Assembly (NCBI RefSeq): GCF_000198775.1
Contig: NC_014722.1
Coordinates: 175,372-239,371 of the forward strand
Length of the DNA stretch: 64,000 nt
Origin: Mycetohabitans rhizoxinica HKI 454
GTDB lineage: Bacteria; Pseudomonadota; Gammaproteobacteria; Burkholderiales; Burkholderiaceae
Direction: 5' to 3'
Below, in pieces: positions 1 to 8,183 of this stretch. The position numbers and the translations under genes were made by a program. Within the stretch, counting starts at the first letter, position 1. Every line of letters starts with the position of its first letter. A model generated the notes under the pieces. It had not been told where the DNA came from. It did no database searches and saw only the letters and a list, made by a program, of their open reading frames with translations.

Positions 1-25
1 GCGCCATGCGGGCGCTTGCGCTCCG

Positions 26-322
26 ATGCTGTCAACGCGATTTTACTTGGATGAGCGCGACGATGTGTGCCGCGACGCTCGCGCCGAAATTGATAACGCG
101 ATGAAGTCAGTCGGACTCGTCCTGGAGACCGCGCTCGAAGCGATGGAAAATCTACGTAATGTGCGCGATGCATTGACGCCGCACGACAATGCGCCGGGTG
201 CGACTTGCGTGGGCGGCTGCACGCGACCCGACGCCAGCGGTCAGCTTAAACATCGGCGATGCGCTGGGCTACTGCGATATGCGAAGCGGCTCGCTTTCTC
301 GTGGTGGCATATAGGCCGATAG
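26..322 (+). CDS. Hypothetical protein, 98 aa (doubtful)
   Basis: I do not recognise this product. The first half is acidic and likely helical, with regularly spaced Glu, Asp and Leu (about residues 8-50). The last third is basic and Cys/Trp-containing and looks like low-quality coding sequence that runs into the tandem array beginning at 308. The frame lies beyond gene D of the tail module, on the opposite strand. In P2 the small activator gene ogr sits near D, but no zinc-finger pattern typical of Ogr is visible. Perhaps only the N-terminal half is real; it may equally be a chance frame. Confidence 0.25.
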   Translation: MLSTRFYLDERDDVCRDARAEIDNAMKSVGLVLETALEAMENLRNVRDALTPHDNAPGATCVGGCTRPDASGQLKHRRCAGLLRYAKRLAFSWWHIGR

Positions 323-417
323 TCATAAGCCGATAGTGATATAAGCCGATAGTCGTATAGGTCTATAGTCATATAGGCTGATAGTCATATAGACCAATAG
401 TCATATAGACCGATAGG
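308..417. repeat. 16-bp tandem repeat array, 7 units
   Basis: Seven consecutive units of a 16-mer with consensus CATATAGRCCGATAGT cover this stretch. One unit is shortened to 14 bp (324-337) and several carry one or two substitutions. The array is AT-rich compared with its surroundings and lies between the end of the tail module and an unassigned frame. It has no spacers, so it is not CRISPR. Confidence 0.9.
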
Positions 418-630
418 CTAATACCCAAACGATTGATTGCGTCGCCTCGCGGTATCAAGGTGCCCGCACATCACCATCACACATCGCACATCCCATACCG
501 CGGCGTGGCGACGGCGACCGTATCGCATGGATCGTTAGGTGAGTTGGGGGTGGGCCGCTGCAGTCCATTGACGCGGCGCCCATCTTCGTTGCCACGGTTA
601 CGGCCGGTCTTTGCGCGCGTGCGCACGAGG
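418..630. other. Intergenic stretch beyond phage gene D
   Basis: No convincing gene or RNA is seen between the 16-bp array and the end of gene D. Short frames on both strands lack codon bias and recognisable motifs. Confidence 0.5.
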
Positions 631-1656
631 CTACGCGGTCGCTGGACCACTGCGCACCTCCAGCTCAAGTGCTGACGTGAATCCCGTCTCACCGATCGTA
701 TGCGTCACTTGCTTGATCAGCCACGGCGTCGCGTCGATCTCTGGCTTAAACCCAGCAAGCGTGATGGGCACTTCCACAAAAAGCTCAGCACGACCATGCG
801 CGAGCGTGTAGCTCAGCGTCGCCTGTGAGCGCTGCGCGCGCGCGTGCTCGGCTTGGGCTGCGGCACGGGCCTCGGCTTCACTTGGGTAGTCTTCAGGCAG
901 CACTTTGATGCTGCGACTATTGTCATCGCCGACGAGGACCGACCGGCGCTTGGCCTGACCGTTTGAATGCCAATATGCGCGCACCGCCGTGTACGATTCA
1001 CGTTGCACGATGCAATATCGGTGTTGATCGCCGCTTGCACGCGTGAGCACAATGTCGCGCAGTGGCTTGCCGCTTGCCGTCGTGCCGCTACCAATGGGCA
1101 TCAAAAGCAGATGCTGATCCTTGATGTTCATCACCGCGTCGTAGCGCTTGGCCAAGCGCGTGAGAAACGACATGTCTGACTCGTGTGTCTGATCGATGTG
1201 TGCGATTGTGATGGGCGCGAGCGCATCGGCGATGGTGGGCTTTAACGCATGGCGCGCTGCGATCGTGTGGACGATCGAGCCCAGCGTCTGGTGATGCCAG
1301 CTATGCTCGCGCCGCTCGCGCAGTGCGTTCGTCATCGAGGCCGAACGTGCACGGATCGTGAGCAGGTCCGGTGCGCCGCTATGCTCGATTTCGTCCACCG
1401 TGAACGAGTGCTTATCCACCAGCGGCTCACCCGTCCATCCGATCGCGACGTGAATCAGCGCGCCGCGCTTCGGGACCGCAAAGGTATTACAAGAGTCGTC
1501 CAGCACGAGTTCAACCGTATCGGCTTCATCGGCGCGCGACTCCGACAGTGTCAGGTTCACCAAATGGGGGGCGATGACGCGCGACAGGTCGCGTCCGTCC
1601 AGCGTGATGCGATAGTCCGGCTGCGGTTGCATACGCGTGCCTCGGGGTCCGCTCAT
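631..1656 (-). CDS. D: Phage late control / baseplate hub protein gpD
   Basis: Homologue of P2 gpD, the hub protein at the centre of the baseplate that connects the tube to the spike. It is related to T4 gp27 and VgrG. The 341-aa reading includes a short N-terminal extension; translation may begin at Met9 (MQPQPDYRITL), the usual family start. The N-terminal half has the gpD pattern of an early 'LTLSESRADEADTVEL' strand and a 'DMSFLTRLAKRYDA' segment near residue 190, characteristic of the gp27-like fold. It follows gpU with a 4-bp overlap and is the last gene of the tail operon, as in P2. Confidence 0.93.
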   Translation of the reverse strand: MSGPRGTRMQPQPDYRITLDGRDLSRVIAPHLVNLTLSESRADEADTVELVLDDSCNTFAVPKRGALIHVAIGWTGEPLVDKHSFTVDEIEHSGAPDLLTIRARSASMTNALRERREHSWHHQTLGSIVHTIAARHALKPTIADALAPITIAHIDQTHESDMSFLTRLAKRYDAVMNIKDQHLLLMPIGSGTTASGKPLRDIVLTRASGDQHRYCIVQRESYTAVRAYWHSNGQAKRRSVLVGDDNSRSIKVLPEDYPSEAEARAAAQAEHARAQRSQATLSYTLAHGRAELFVEVPITLAGFKPEIDATPWLIKQVTHTIGETGFTSALELEVRSGPATA

Positions 1657-2090
1657 TGCTCATTTGTCACGCGTTGGCTCGAGATCGCGTCATGCACGCT
1701 CGCCAGTTGCCGCTCGTCCACGCGCTTGATGGTCAGGCTAAATTCGATGCGTCGCGCGATACCAGCCCGGGTGTGATAGCTTGCCGTCTCTCTTAGGCTG
1801 TCGATGACGAATGCGCCATACACGTGGCCGATGCCATCGACTAGCACGTACGCGTGGCCGGCGTCGGCCATGCGCACCAGTTGCGCCAACGAGGCGGTGG
1901 TACCGATGCCGTTATCCGGCGCAAGCAGACCGTTCAACGTAATCGTATCTTCGCCGATACCGGTGTACTGACTGCCGTCGCGTGCGCCTACGCGCGAGGT
2001 CGTGCGATGTTTCCAACTACGCTGGCGCTGTAATTCACGATACGGTACGGTTTTCAGTCCAAACACGAACTGATCGAGCGACATCATCAT
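1653..2090 (-). CDS. U: Phage tail terminator-type protein gpU
   Basis: A 145-aa homologue of P2 gpU, which acts at the tail end during assembly. Visible family features are the N-terminal 'LDQFVFGLKTVPYRELQRQ' region, the central 'ITLNGLLAPDNGIGTTASLAQL' and the C-terminal 'RIEFSLTIKRVDE' strand. The start is one of three consecutive Met codons. It lies 18 bp downstream of the tape measure gene and overlaps gpD by 4 bp, so it is translationally coupled. The length is normal for the family. Confidence 0.92.
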   Translation of the reverse strand: MMMSLDQFVFGLKTVPYRELQRQRSWKHRTTSRVGARDGSQYTGIGEDTITLNGLLAPDNGIGTTASLAQLVRMADAGHAYVLVDGIGHVYGAFVIDSLRETASYHTRAGIARRIEFSLTIKRVDERQLASVHDAISSQRVTNEQ

Positions 2091-2108
2091 CGGTGGTGGC
2101 TCCTTACC

Positions 2109-5084
2109 CTAGTCGGACAGCCGCGAGCCAGCGCGTGACAACTTCGCTCGTTGCGCGCGCTCGAATTCCGCACGCACCATGCGCGCGATGTCGGCCGTAT
2201 CCGCGCCGGCCGGCGGATGAACATGAATGACGATCGATGACGCAATGGGATCAGCGCTGGCCGCGGCAGAGGCGCGTGTGACAGACGCACGGGCATCGAT
2301 CGGCACGCTGGCGCGCACGAACGGTACGGTCGACTGATTGACAACCGCTGCACCGAAAGCTGACGCGGCAAATGCGCTTGCCCCCACGGCCGGCGCGGCA
2401 AACGCGCTGGCGGCCACGCTCGCCAGCGCCAGCGCCGCACGGGCGACGCGCGATTGCTCGCCTTCGATGCCGCGCGCCGCGCCCTGACCGATGAAGCCGC
2501 CAAGCTCGCCGAAGATGCGGCTTGGACTATGCATGCCAAGCCGTTCTTTGAACCACATGACGGTACTGTTGGCCACCTCGGTGATCGCGTCTTTCACGGC
2601 CCCCAGTTGACTCTTGATACCGCTGGCCAACCCCAACATCACATTCACACCAAATTGAGAAAATTTCTTCGGTAAATCGATGCCGAACCATTGCAGCACG
2701 GCCGCGAACGCCCGATAAAACAAGCCAATGGGCGACCCGTCGATGAACCACGTGCCGATTTCCATAAGGCCGCCGTTGCATGCCCAACGCAGGAGAGCGC
2801 CAAGCTCGCGAAGCTTGTCCTGGAACCATTCGACCGTCCTGTTGGCGACCTCGGTGATCGTCTCCTTAACGGCGGCAAGTTGGCTTCGGATACCGGTCAC
2901 CCACTGCGACATCAGCTTTGCGCCGAACTCCCAGAATGTTGCTGGCAGGTCGGAATCGAACCATTGCAGTACCGCTGTGAATGCCTGTTTAAACAGGGAT
3001 AGCGGCGAGCACTGACCGATCCGTGCGGTGAGGTTAGATAGGGCACCGTCGAATGTTTGCTGAACCCGCTTCCACAAGCCGCTAAAAAAGCCTTGAATGG
3101 GTCCCCAATACCGATAAATTTGGAAGGCAGCGAACGCAATGGCAGTGATTGCCAAGCCGATTGGATTCGCCAGCAGCACGCGACCGACGAGCATGATGCC
3201 GTGTCCCAGGAGCCGCCACGCTTTGAGCAACGTGCCGAGTAGGCGTGACAGGGTGCCGCCTTGTAGACCGAGCGTCGCGAGGCTGTATTTGATGATGGCT
3301 AACGGCGCAAGTATGCCGGCGAGCGCGACGCTCAACGTGCTGATGGCGGCCAGTATCGCGGCGACGCCGGCAAGCGCTTGAACGACCACCTTGCTTTGCG
3401 CTGGGTGCTCGCGCATGAAGGTTAGCCACTTCTCAGTCAACGCAGTGGTGTACGCCAGTGCCTCGTTGTACATCGGTAAAATGTGCTGCCCGGTTTCATG
3501 CATCAGATCGCGCAACTGGGCGAGCGCGGCCACCTCGCGGCCTCTTGTAATCTGTAGTGCGTTGGTATGCAGCGCGTCGATCCCGTCTATGCCCACGCCT
3601 AACTGCGCATTGTGGTGGATTGCCGTACGCAGTCTGTACAGGTTCGAGAAGAATTCTGCGGCGGCACGATCGGGCAGAATCGTCGGAATGACGTTCTTGA
3701 TCTTGTCATGGTCTGTGATACCGTGGGCCCGCAGCTTCGGTAACAGCACTTGTTCAAGCCATTCAAACGGCGACGCTTTAAGAATCTCACTGCCGGCCAG
3801 CGCATCGGGCTGGAACGCTTTGATCGCGCCAAGCTTCGTGTACTCGATCTTCTTTGGGTTAAGTAGGCCCAGCGCAATCATCTGCTTGGCGGCCGCCAGC
3901 GTGGTCTTACCCTCGTAGAGATGGTTGTATGCGGCCGTCAGTCCGGCGCCGGCCGCGTGGCCATGCATGGCGTCAATCAGCGGCTCCATTTGAAAGAAGA
4001 ATGCGTCGTCGCGCAACTGCTTGGCCGCGGCACCGCCGGCTTGTATAAACGCGCGCCACTGGTCAACGCCAACCCGTGCTTGGGTTGCGGTGAGCATCTG
4101 CCGCATCGTGCTCGCCTCACGCTCAAAGGTCGCGATGTGCCGCATGCTGCCGCGCTGCTGAATGATCGGCAGCATGGTCATGAAAGTTTGTGTGTTCGCG
4201 CGCGCGTCGTCGGCGTCAAACATGACTTCGTTCAAAAACTTCACTTTTGCCAGGGCCGGCAGAGCCATTTGGGCATCGTGCTCGTTGCCAAGAATCGGCA
4301 GCGCTTTGCGCATCATCGTCAAGCGTTCGCTGATCGAAACGCCCACCGTCTTCATTTCACGGGCAAATGTCATCGCGTTTGCGCTGACAGGCTGGCCTGC
4401 GCCGAGGACATCAATGCGCATGGCCTCGCGCTCAGCGTGTATCGCTTCGCGGAGCCAATGACGGGCACGACCCAACTTGAGGCGCAGATAATCGATGGGG
4501 TCCTCGTCCGCGCGCCAACGGGCAGATCCATCAAGCATCCTGCCTGTGTCATGCCGATGCCGGCGGACTTCGGCGAGGCGCTTCTTGCGTGTATTGAGCG
4601 CATCAAGCTTGCTGAGCTGCTGGTTCATTGACGCGGTGGTTGACGCAATACTCGCGCGCAACGTGCGTTCGTGGTGCACGAGCTGGCGGGTGTTCACGCC
4701 TGCGTGCGCCAGCTGGCTGCGCAACGCCTGCACGCGCGCGACTTGTGCGTCATGCACGGTCGCCAGCTGCGCGGCGCTGCGCTTGGCTTGATGAAACTCG
4801 GCCAGCATCTGGCGCGACGGCGGTCCGCCCGCGCGCAGCGCAGCGGCGAGCGCCGTGACGCGCGCGCGGGTGACATCAAGCTGCGACGCGGTAGCGGCCA
4901 ACGCGCCACGCAACGCGCGAAACTGGGCAATGCACTGCTGCGTTTTGCCCATCTCGGCCAACGCGCGCCGCGTGTCGTTGAGCGAGCGCGCCACGCCGCG
5001 GCGACCGGTGAGCGCAGCTTTGAGCGGCCGGGTAAGCTTCTCAACCATGTCGGCCATCACACGCAGGTTTTGGGTAGGGTCCAT
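2109..5084 (-). CDS. T: Phage tail tape measure protein gpT
   Basis: A 991-aa tape measure protein whose length sets tail length. Residues 1-190 are long amphipathic helices typical of the N-terminal scaffold. Residues about 555-660 hold several hydrophobic stretches, expected for the membrane-active segment. The C-terminal third carries two copies of an about 65-residue block (ending in EVANRTVEWFQDKL and EVANSTVMWFKERL), the second followed by the conserved 'GMHSPSRIFGELGGFIGQG' motif. The C-terminus is rich in Ala and Ser. It is preceded directly by E/E', as in P2, where the E/E' frameshift products act as T chaperones. Confidence 0.95.
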   Translation of the reverse strand: MDPTQNLRVMADMVEKLTRPLKAALTGRRGVARSLNDTRRALAEMGKTQQCIAQFRALRGALAATASQLDVTRARVTALAAALRAGGPPSRQMLAEFHQAKRSAAQLATVHDAQVARVQALRSQLAHAGVNTRQLVHHERTLRASIASTTASMNQQLSKLDALNTRKKRLAEVRRHRHDTGRMLDGSARWRADEDPIDYLRLKLGRARHWLREAIHAEREAMRIDVLGAGQPVSANAMTFAREMKTVGVSISERLTMMRKALPILGNEHDAQMALPALAKVKFLNEVMFDADDARANTQTFMTMLPIIQQRGSMRHIATFEREASTMRQMLTATQARVGVDQWRAFIQAGGAAAKQLRDDAFFFQMEPLIDAMHGHAAGAGLTAAYNHLYEGKTTLAAAKQMIALGLLNPKKIEYTKLGAIKAFQPDALAGSEILKASPFEWLEQVLLPKLRAHGITDHDKIKNVIPTILPDRAAAEFFSNLYRLRTAIHHNAQLGVGIDGIDALHTNALQITRGREVAALAQLRDLMHETGQHILPMYNEALAYTTALTEKWLTFMREHPAQSKVVVQALAGVAAILAAISTLSVALAGILAPLAIIKYSLATLGLQGGTLSRLLGTLLKAWRLLGHGIMLVGRVLLANPIGLAITAIAFAAFQIYRYWGPIQGFFSGLWKRVQQTFDGALSNLTARIGQCSPLSLFKQAFTAVLQWFDSDLPATFWEFGAKLMSQWVTGIRSQLAAVKETITEVANRTVEWFQDKLRELGALLRWACNGGLMEIGTWFIDGSPIGLFYRAFAAVLQWFGIDLPKKFSQFGVNVMLGLASGIKSQLGAVKDAITEVANSTVMWFKERLGMHSPSRIFGELGGFIGQGAARGIEGEQSRVARAALALASVAASAFAAPAVGASAFAASAFGAAVVNQSTVPFVRASVPIDARASVTRASAAASADPIASSIVIHVHPPAGADTADIARMVRAEFERAQRAKLSRAGSRLSD

Positions 5085-5086
5085 CG

Positions 5087-5200
5087 CTATTCGCTCGTGC
5101 TGCGTTGGCGCGCTCGCTCACGCCAGTCCATCAATTCCGTGATGCTAAAGTCCTGCATCGTCGTCGGCGTCCAGCCAAACACCGTGGCAATGTCGGCCAT
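5087..5200 (-). CDS. E': GpE'-type tail assembly domain, 37 aa (frameshift extension of gpE)
   Basis: This short frame encodes the conserved GpE family block (MADIATVFGWTPT.., ..ELMDWRERARQR). In P2 it is made as a -1 frameshift extension of gpE. Here the same frame is open back to the slippery heptamer at 5254-5260, giving an E-E' fusion that passes through DAEGRQIETG before reaching Met at 5200. Whether the ATG at 5200 is also used alone is unclear. The stop lies 3 bp before the gpT start codon. Confidence 0.85.
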   Translation of the reverse strand: MADIATVFGWTPTTMQDFSITELMDWRERARQRSTSE

Positions 5201-5208
5201 CGGGTCTT

Positions 5209-5577
5209 CTACGCGCTCGGGGAGTCCAGTTTCGATTTGACGGCCTTCGGCATCAAAAAACTCGCAAAAATGCCTCCTAGCATGATGAGGTCCGCTGGAT
5301 CGAGGTTGGCCACATCGTGCTCGGTGAGCGTCGGTGAGCTAATACGGGGGAGCACCTTTTGCAGCGCGGCCACGTCCAGATTGATTAGGTCGGACAGGGA
5401 TGCGCCGCGCAATTCGCCGACGGTCGGTTTGCGCAACGTGATCGCGTCAAGGGTTTGTTTGCCGCGTACCAGTGGCGTATCTAACGTATGCGTGTTCGAT
5501 TGGGTGGAATCGTTGCGCAGTGTGTCCTGAATGGGGGCTGCGCTGCGTTCGTTATCCGATGTGGGGGCGTGTTTCAC
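5209..5577 (-). CDS. E: Phage tail assembly protein gpE
   Basis: A 122-aa homologue of P2 gpE (tail assembly chaperone). Family features are the 'DAITLRKPTVGELRG' N-terminal strand and the 'LDPADLIMLGGIFASFL' C-terminal segment. I chose the GTG at 5577 because a GGAG lies 7 nt upstream and the protein then starts VKHAPTS, close to the usual length. A frame open to 5640 adds residues with no family match. The gene contains a T TTT TTG slippery site near its 3' end that feeds ribosomes into E'. Confidence 0.9.
   Translation of the reverse strand: MKHAPTSDNERSAAPIQDTLRNDSTQSNTHTLDTPLVRGKQTLDAITLRKPTVGELRGASLSDLINLDVAALQKVLPRISSPTLTEHDVANLDPADLIMLGGIFASFLMPKAVKSKLDSPSA
5254..5260 (-). promoter_or_regulatory. 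Programmed -1 ribosomal frameshift site T TTT TTG
   Basis: On the minus strand gpE codons read AGT TTT TTG ATG. The heptamer TTTTTTG fits the X XXY YYZ slippage rule, and a -1 shift leads into the open E' frame without meeting a stop. P2 and its relatives use the same type of site to make gpE-E'. Confidence 0.85.
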
Positions 5578-5645
5578 GTGGGACTCCGTGTGCTGCGTCA
5601 AGAGGGAATATGGCCCGCTTTCGATCCACGCGCGGGCCACGCGTG

Positions 5646-6155
5646 TTACAGGCCCACTGCCATGCGCAGCGGCGCGAGCAGATTACTGCCGTTGATGTTT
5701 TCCATCATGTTGATGAGGTCGATTTCGATGATGTCTTCACCATTGATCGACAATTTGTAATAGCTCGCGACGGTGGTGACCTTGAACGCGGTGTCTTCCT
5801 TCGCCTTCGCCGTGCCGGGATCGATTTCCGAATGGCGGCCCCGGATCACGATCTCGATCGCATCGACGCTTGGCGCGTCTTCGGCTTGATAGCCGCCGGC
5901 AAAGCGTAGCAACACGCCGTCGTGTTGCATGATGCCGTATTGAGCGAGGACGTCACGCATCAAGCCGCCGCAGGTCCATTCGATCTGAATGGGTTCTTGC
6001 CCAAAGTCGATCTTGATCGGCCCGCTCATGCCGCCGCCCTGGTAGTCCTCCATTTTGCGGGTGAGCTTGGGTAGCGTGACTTCCGCGACTTGGCCGGCGA
6101 AATTCGTGCCGTTGTGAAATAAGTTAAATCCTTTCAGTTTGCGAGGCATGCTCAT
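5646..6155 (-). CDS. FII: Phage major tail tube protein gpFII
   Basis: A 169-aa homologue of P2 gpFII, the protein that polymerises into the inner tail tube. Family features include the start 'MPRKLKGFNLFHNGTNFAGQVAEVTLPKL', the central 'GPIKIDFGQEPIQIEWTCGGL' and the end 'DLINMMENINGSNLLAPLR'. An AGGAG precedes the start. The gene follows the sheath gene after about 15 bp, as in P2-like phages and R-type pyocins. The length is typical and no lesion is seen. Confidence 0.96.
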   Translation of the reverse strand: MSMPRKLKGFNLFHNGTNFAGQVAEVTLPKLTRKMEDYQGGGMSGPIKIDFGQEPIQIEWTCGGLMRDVLAQYGIMQHDGVLLRFAGGYQAEDAPSVDAIEIVIRGRHSEIDPGTAKAKEDTAFKVTTVASYYKLSINGEDIIEIDLINMMENINGSNLLAPLRMAVGL

Positions 6156-6170
6156 GATGGGGGACTCCTT

Positions 6171-7343
6171 TTAGGCGACCACGCGCGACGCGAAGTCGGC
6201 AAGATAACGATCGGTGATACGTTGGCGCAGTGTCAGGTTTTCGATGGGCGGAACCGGCGTGTAGTCGTAATCGATGGCCAGCTTGCCCGCCTTCATCGTT
6301 TCTGGCGTGTTCACGGTTTCGTCGTACCAAGCCGAGCCGCCAAGCAGATAGCCGTGCGCAATCAGTTCACGAAATTTCGCGTTGATGCCCTCAATCACGT
6401 CACGCACGAGCGAAGGATGCAGCGGCTTGTCGACGTACAGCAGATGCGCATCGGCCATCGTATCGGCCAGCACCTGCGACGTGCGCGTGTAGTGTTCGAA
6501 CGCGAACAGCGGATCATCGGAACAGGTGCGAGAACCCCAGAATCGGTAGCCGGTCTGGTTGATCAACGTGGTCACTTGTTGCTCGTTTAAGTAACCGGCG
6601 TCCGTGGCGGGGTCCTGCAGATCCCAGAACACATCGCGGCTAATGCCTGTCACGCCGTTGATGCCGACGTTGGACAGGGTTTTATGCCAGCCGACGGATT
6701 CGTCGATTTTGGCGCGTAGCCCAAGCGCCACGGCACTCGCCGCGAGCGTGTCCGGCGCATTCGTGGTCGAGTCCCACGCGAGAAAATCCGGCCAAAGCAC
6801 CATCATTTCACGCTGGCTGAACCGCCTGCGGTACGCGGTGGCGTCTTCTTTGGTTTGCGCGCCGTGGGTGCCGACGTACGCGAATCCGCGCAGCTTTTGC
6901 GCCAGGGTGCCCAGTGCGGTGGCGACTGCTTGGGTATCCAAGCCCGGTGCGCCGAGAATGCGCGGCTTGACGCCGAATTTCGCTTGCGCGGCAAGCAGCG
7001 CCTGCATGCCAGTGTACTGGCCGGCTGCGTTGACGCCGCCAATCACATGGGTTTGCGTTTCGTCTTCGTCTTTGCCTTCGGCAACGCGTACGACAACCGT
7101 GACCGGTTGGCTTTGCGCGGCGATCGCCTCGAGCGTGCGCGCGAGTGTGCCTTGCGTACCGGCTTGGCCGGCGGCTTGTTGTACGTTGGTCACGAGCACG
7201 GGGGTGTCGAGTGGAAACGCGTTCGGGTCGGCATCCGGTGCGGTGGCCACTAGGCCGACAACAGCGGTGGATACGGTGCGAATGGGGCGGGTGCCTGCGT
7301 TGATTTCAAGCACGCGTACGCCGTGGTGGTAGTCCTGCGGCAT
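6171..7343 (-). CDS. FI: Phage contractile tail sheath protein gpFI
   Basis: A 390-aa homologue of P2 gpFI, the subunit of the contractile sheath. The N-terminus 'DYHHGVRVLEINAGTRPIRTVSTAVVGLVATAPDAD' and the late 'RFWGSRTCSDDPLFAFEHYTRTSQVLADTM' block are characteristic. It ends in the C-terminal arm (NLTLRQRITDRYLADF) used for sheath handshaking. AGGAG lies about 8 nt upstream of the start. The gene is complete and full length, so the main contractile component survives. Confidence 0.96.
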   Translation of the reverse strand: MPQDYHHGVRVLEINAGTRPIRTVSTAVVGLVATAPDADPNAFPLDTPVLVTNVQQAAGQAGTQGTLARTLEAIAAQSQPVTVVVRVAEGKDEDETQTHVIGGVNAAGQYTGMQALLAAQAKFGVKPRILGAPGLDTQAVATALGTLAQKLRGFAYVGTHGAQTKEDATAYRRRFSQREMMVLWPDFLAWDSTTNAPDTLAASAVALGLRAKIDESVGWHKTLSNVGINGVTGISRDVFWDLQDPATDAGYLNEQQVTTLINQTGYRFWGSRTCSDDPLFAFEHYTRTSQVLADTMADAHLLYVDKPLHPSLVRDVIEGINAKFRELIAHGYLLGGSAWYDETVNTPETMKAGKLAIDYDYTPVPPIENLTLRQRITDRYLADFASRVVA

Positions 7344-7400
7344 GTCAAATACTCCTGGGGCAAGTTATGGGTTAAGGGAGCCTAGGGGGCAAGTTCTGGA

Positions 7401-8162
7401 TTAATATTCGCGGTCGGAGACATCGGGCGTGGAGGCGTTGTCCGTATCGAGCCCAGGCACCAGCTCGTCGTTGAGCGACGCGTCATCGGCGTGTTGCACG
7501 GCGGCATGTTGCGCGGCGTAGTGTGACGCGCGATGTGCTTTTTGTTCGTGCACCTGCGAGAGCACGCGCTCCGATAGCGCTTTGGTGACAATGGCCTGTT
7601 CATCCGGGGGCGACGGCCATTGGACGTGGGTCGGAAAGTCGGCGGCATTGACCACGCGGACGAGTTCCATCTGGTACTGGCTCCACGCCTTAAAAAGCGC
7701 CACCTGCTCGTCGGATAGCAAGCCCGCTGCATACGCATCGGCTTTGCCCGCGTTGGCCGCCTGCGCTTCGCTCATGCGCCGGTCAAATTCGCGCATTGCC
7801 GCGTCGCGCTCGCGCTGCGCGATGATGCGCGGATCGATCTGCCAGCCGTCGTCTGTCCACACGTATTCGTCACCGGGGCGCGGGATGGGCGTGAGTCCCG
7901 CGTCGTCGGCGGTGATGCCGGGAGCAAGGATTTCTGCCGCTGCGCCATTGACTTTGCGGAACAAACGCTGGCCGCGAAAGTCGGGCAGCAGCACCCATGC
8001 GCCGTTGCGGAAAAATGGCCATTGATTGCGCTGACGCTCGGGCAGGGGCACGTCGGTGCAGCAAGACGGGATGAGCCAACGCGTTGGATTGATCGGGTCC
8101 GGGTCAGCCAAGCGGCTGCTGACGTATTGGCCGGTTTGGTGGTCGTATTGGTGGATCAGCAT
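7401..8162 (-). CDS. Tail fibre assembly protein (gpG/Tfa-like)
   Basis: A 253-aa protein directly downstream of the fibre gene, in the position of P2 gpG. The centre (about residues 95-190) fits the caudoviral tail-fibre assembly family, with 'PGDEYVWTDDGWQIDP' followed by a helical segment around 'LLSDEQVALFKAWSQYQMELVRVVNAADFP'. The C-terminal 60 residues are Ala/His-rich and variable. Such chaperones trimerise or cap the fibre and co-evolve with its tip. The N-terminal 'MLIHQYDHQTGQYV' is also typical of this class in Burkholderia phages. Confidence 0.85.
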   Translation of the reverse strand: MLIHQYDHQTGQYVSSRLADPDPINPTRWLIPSCCTDVPLPERQRNQWPFFRNGAWVLLPDFRGQRLFRKVNGAAAEILAPGITADDAGLTPIPRPGDEYVWTDDGWQIDPRIIAQRERDAAMREFDRRMSEAQAANAGKADAYAAGLLSDEQVALFKAWSQYQMELVRVVNAADFPTHVQWPSPPDEQAIVTKALSERVLSQVHEQKAHRASHYAAQHAAVQHADDASLNDELVPGLDTDNASTPDVSDREY

Positions 8163-8183
8163 AGGGGGTGACCTTTATCGCAA

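Noticed and set aside
308..417. Possible CRISPR array
   Set aside because: The units are head-to-tail with no spacers, as are the arrays at 21,271 and 56,949; no cas genes are present.
433..811. Short frames opposite gene D
   Set aside because: They are shadows of gpD or lie in non-coding DNA and show no motifs.
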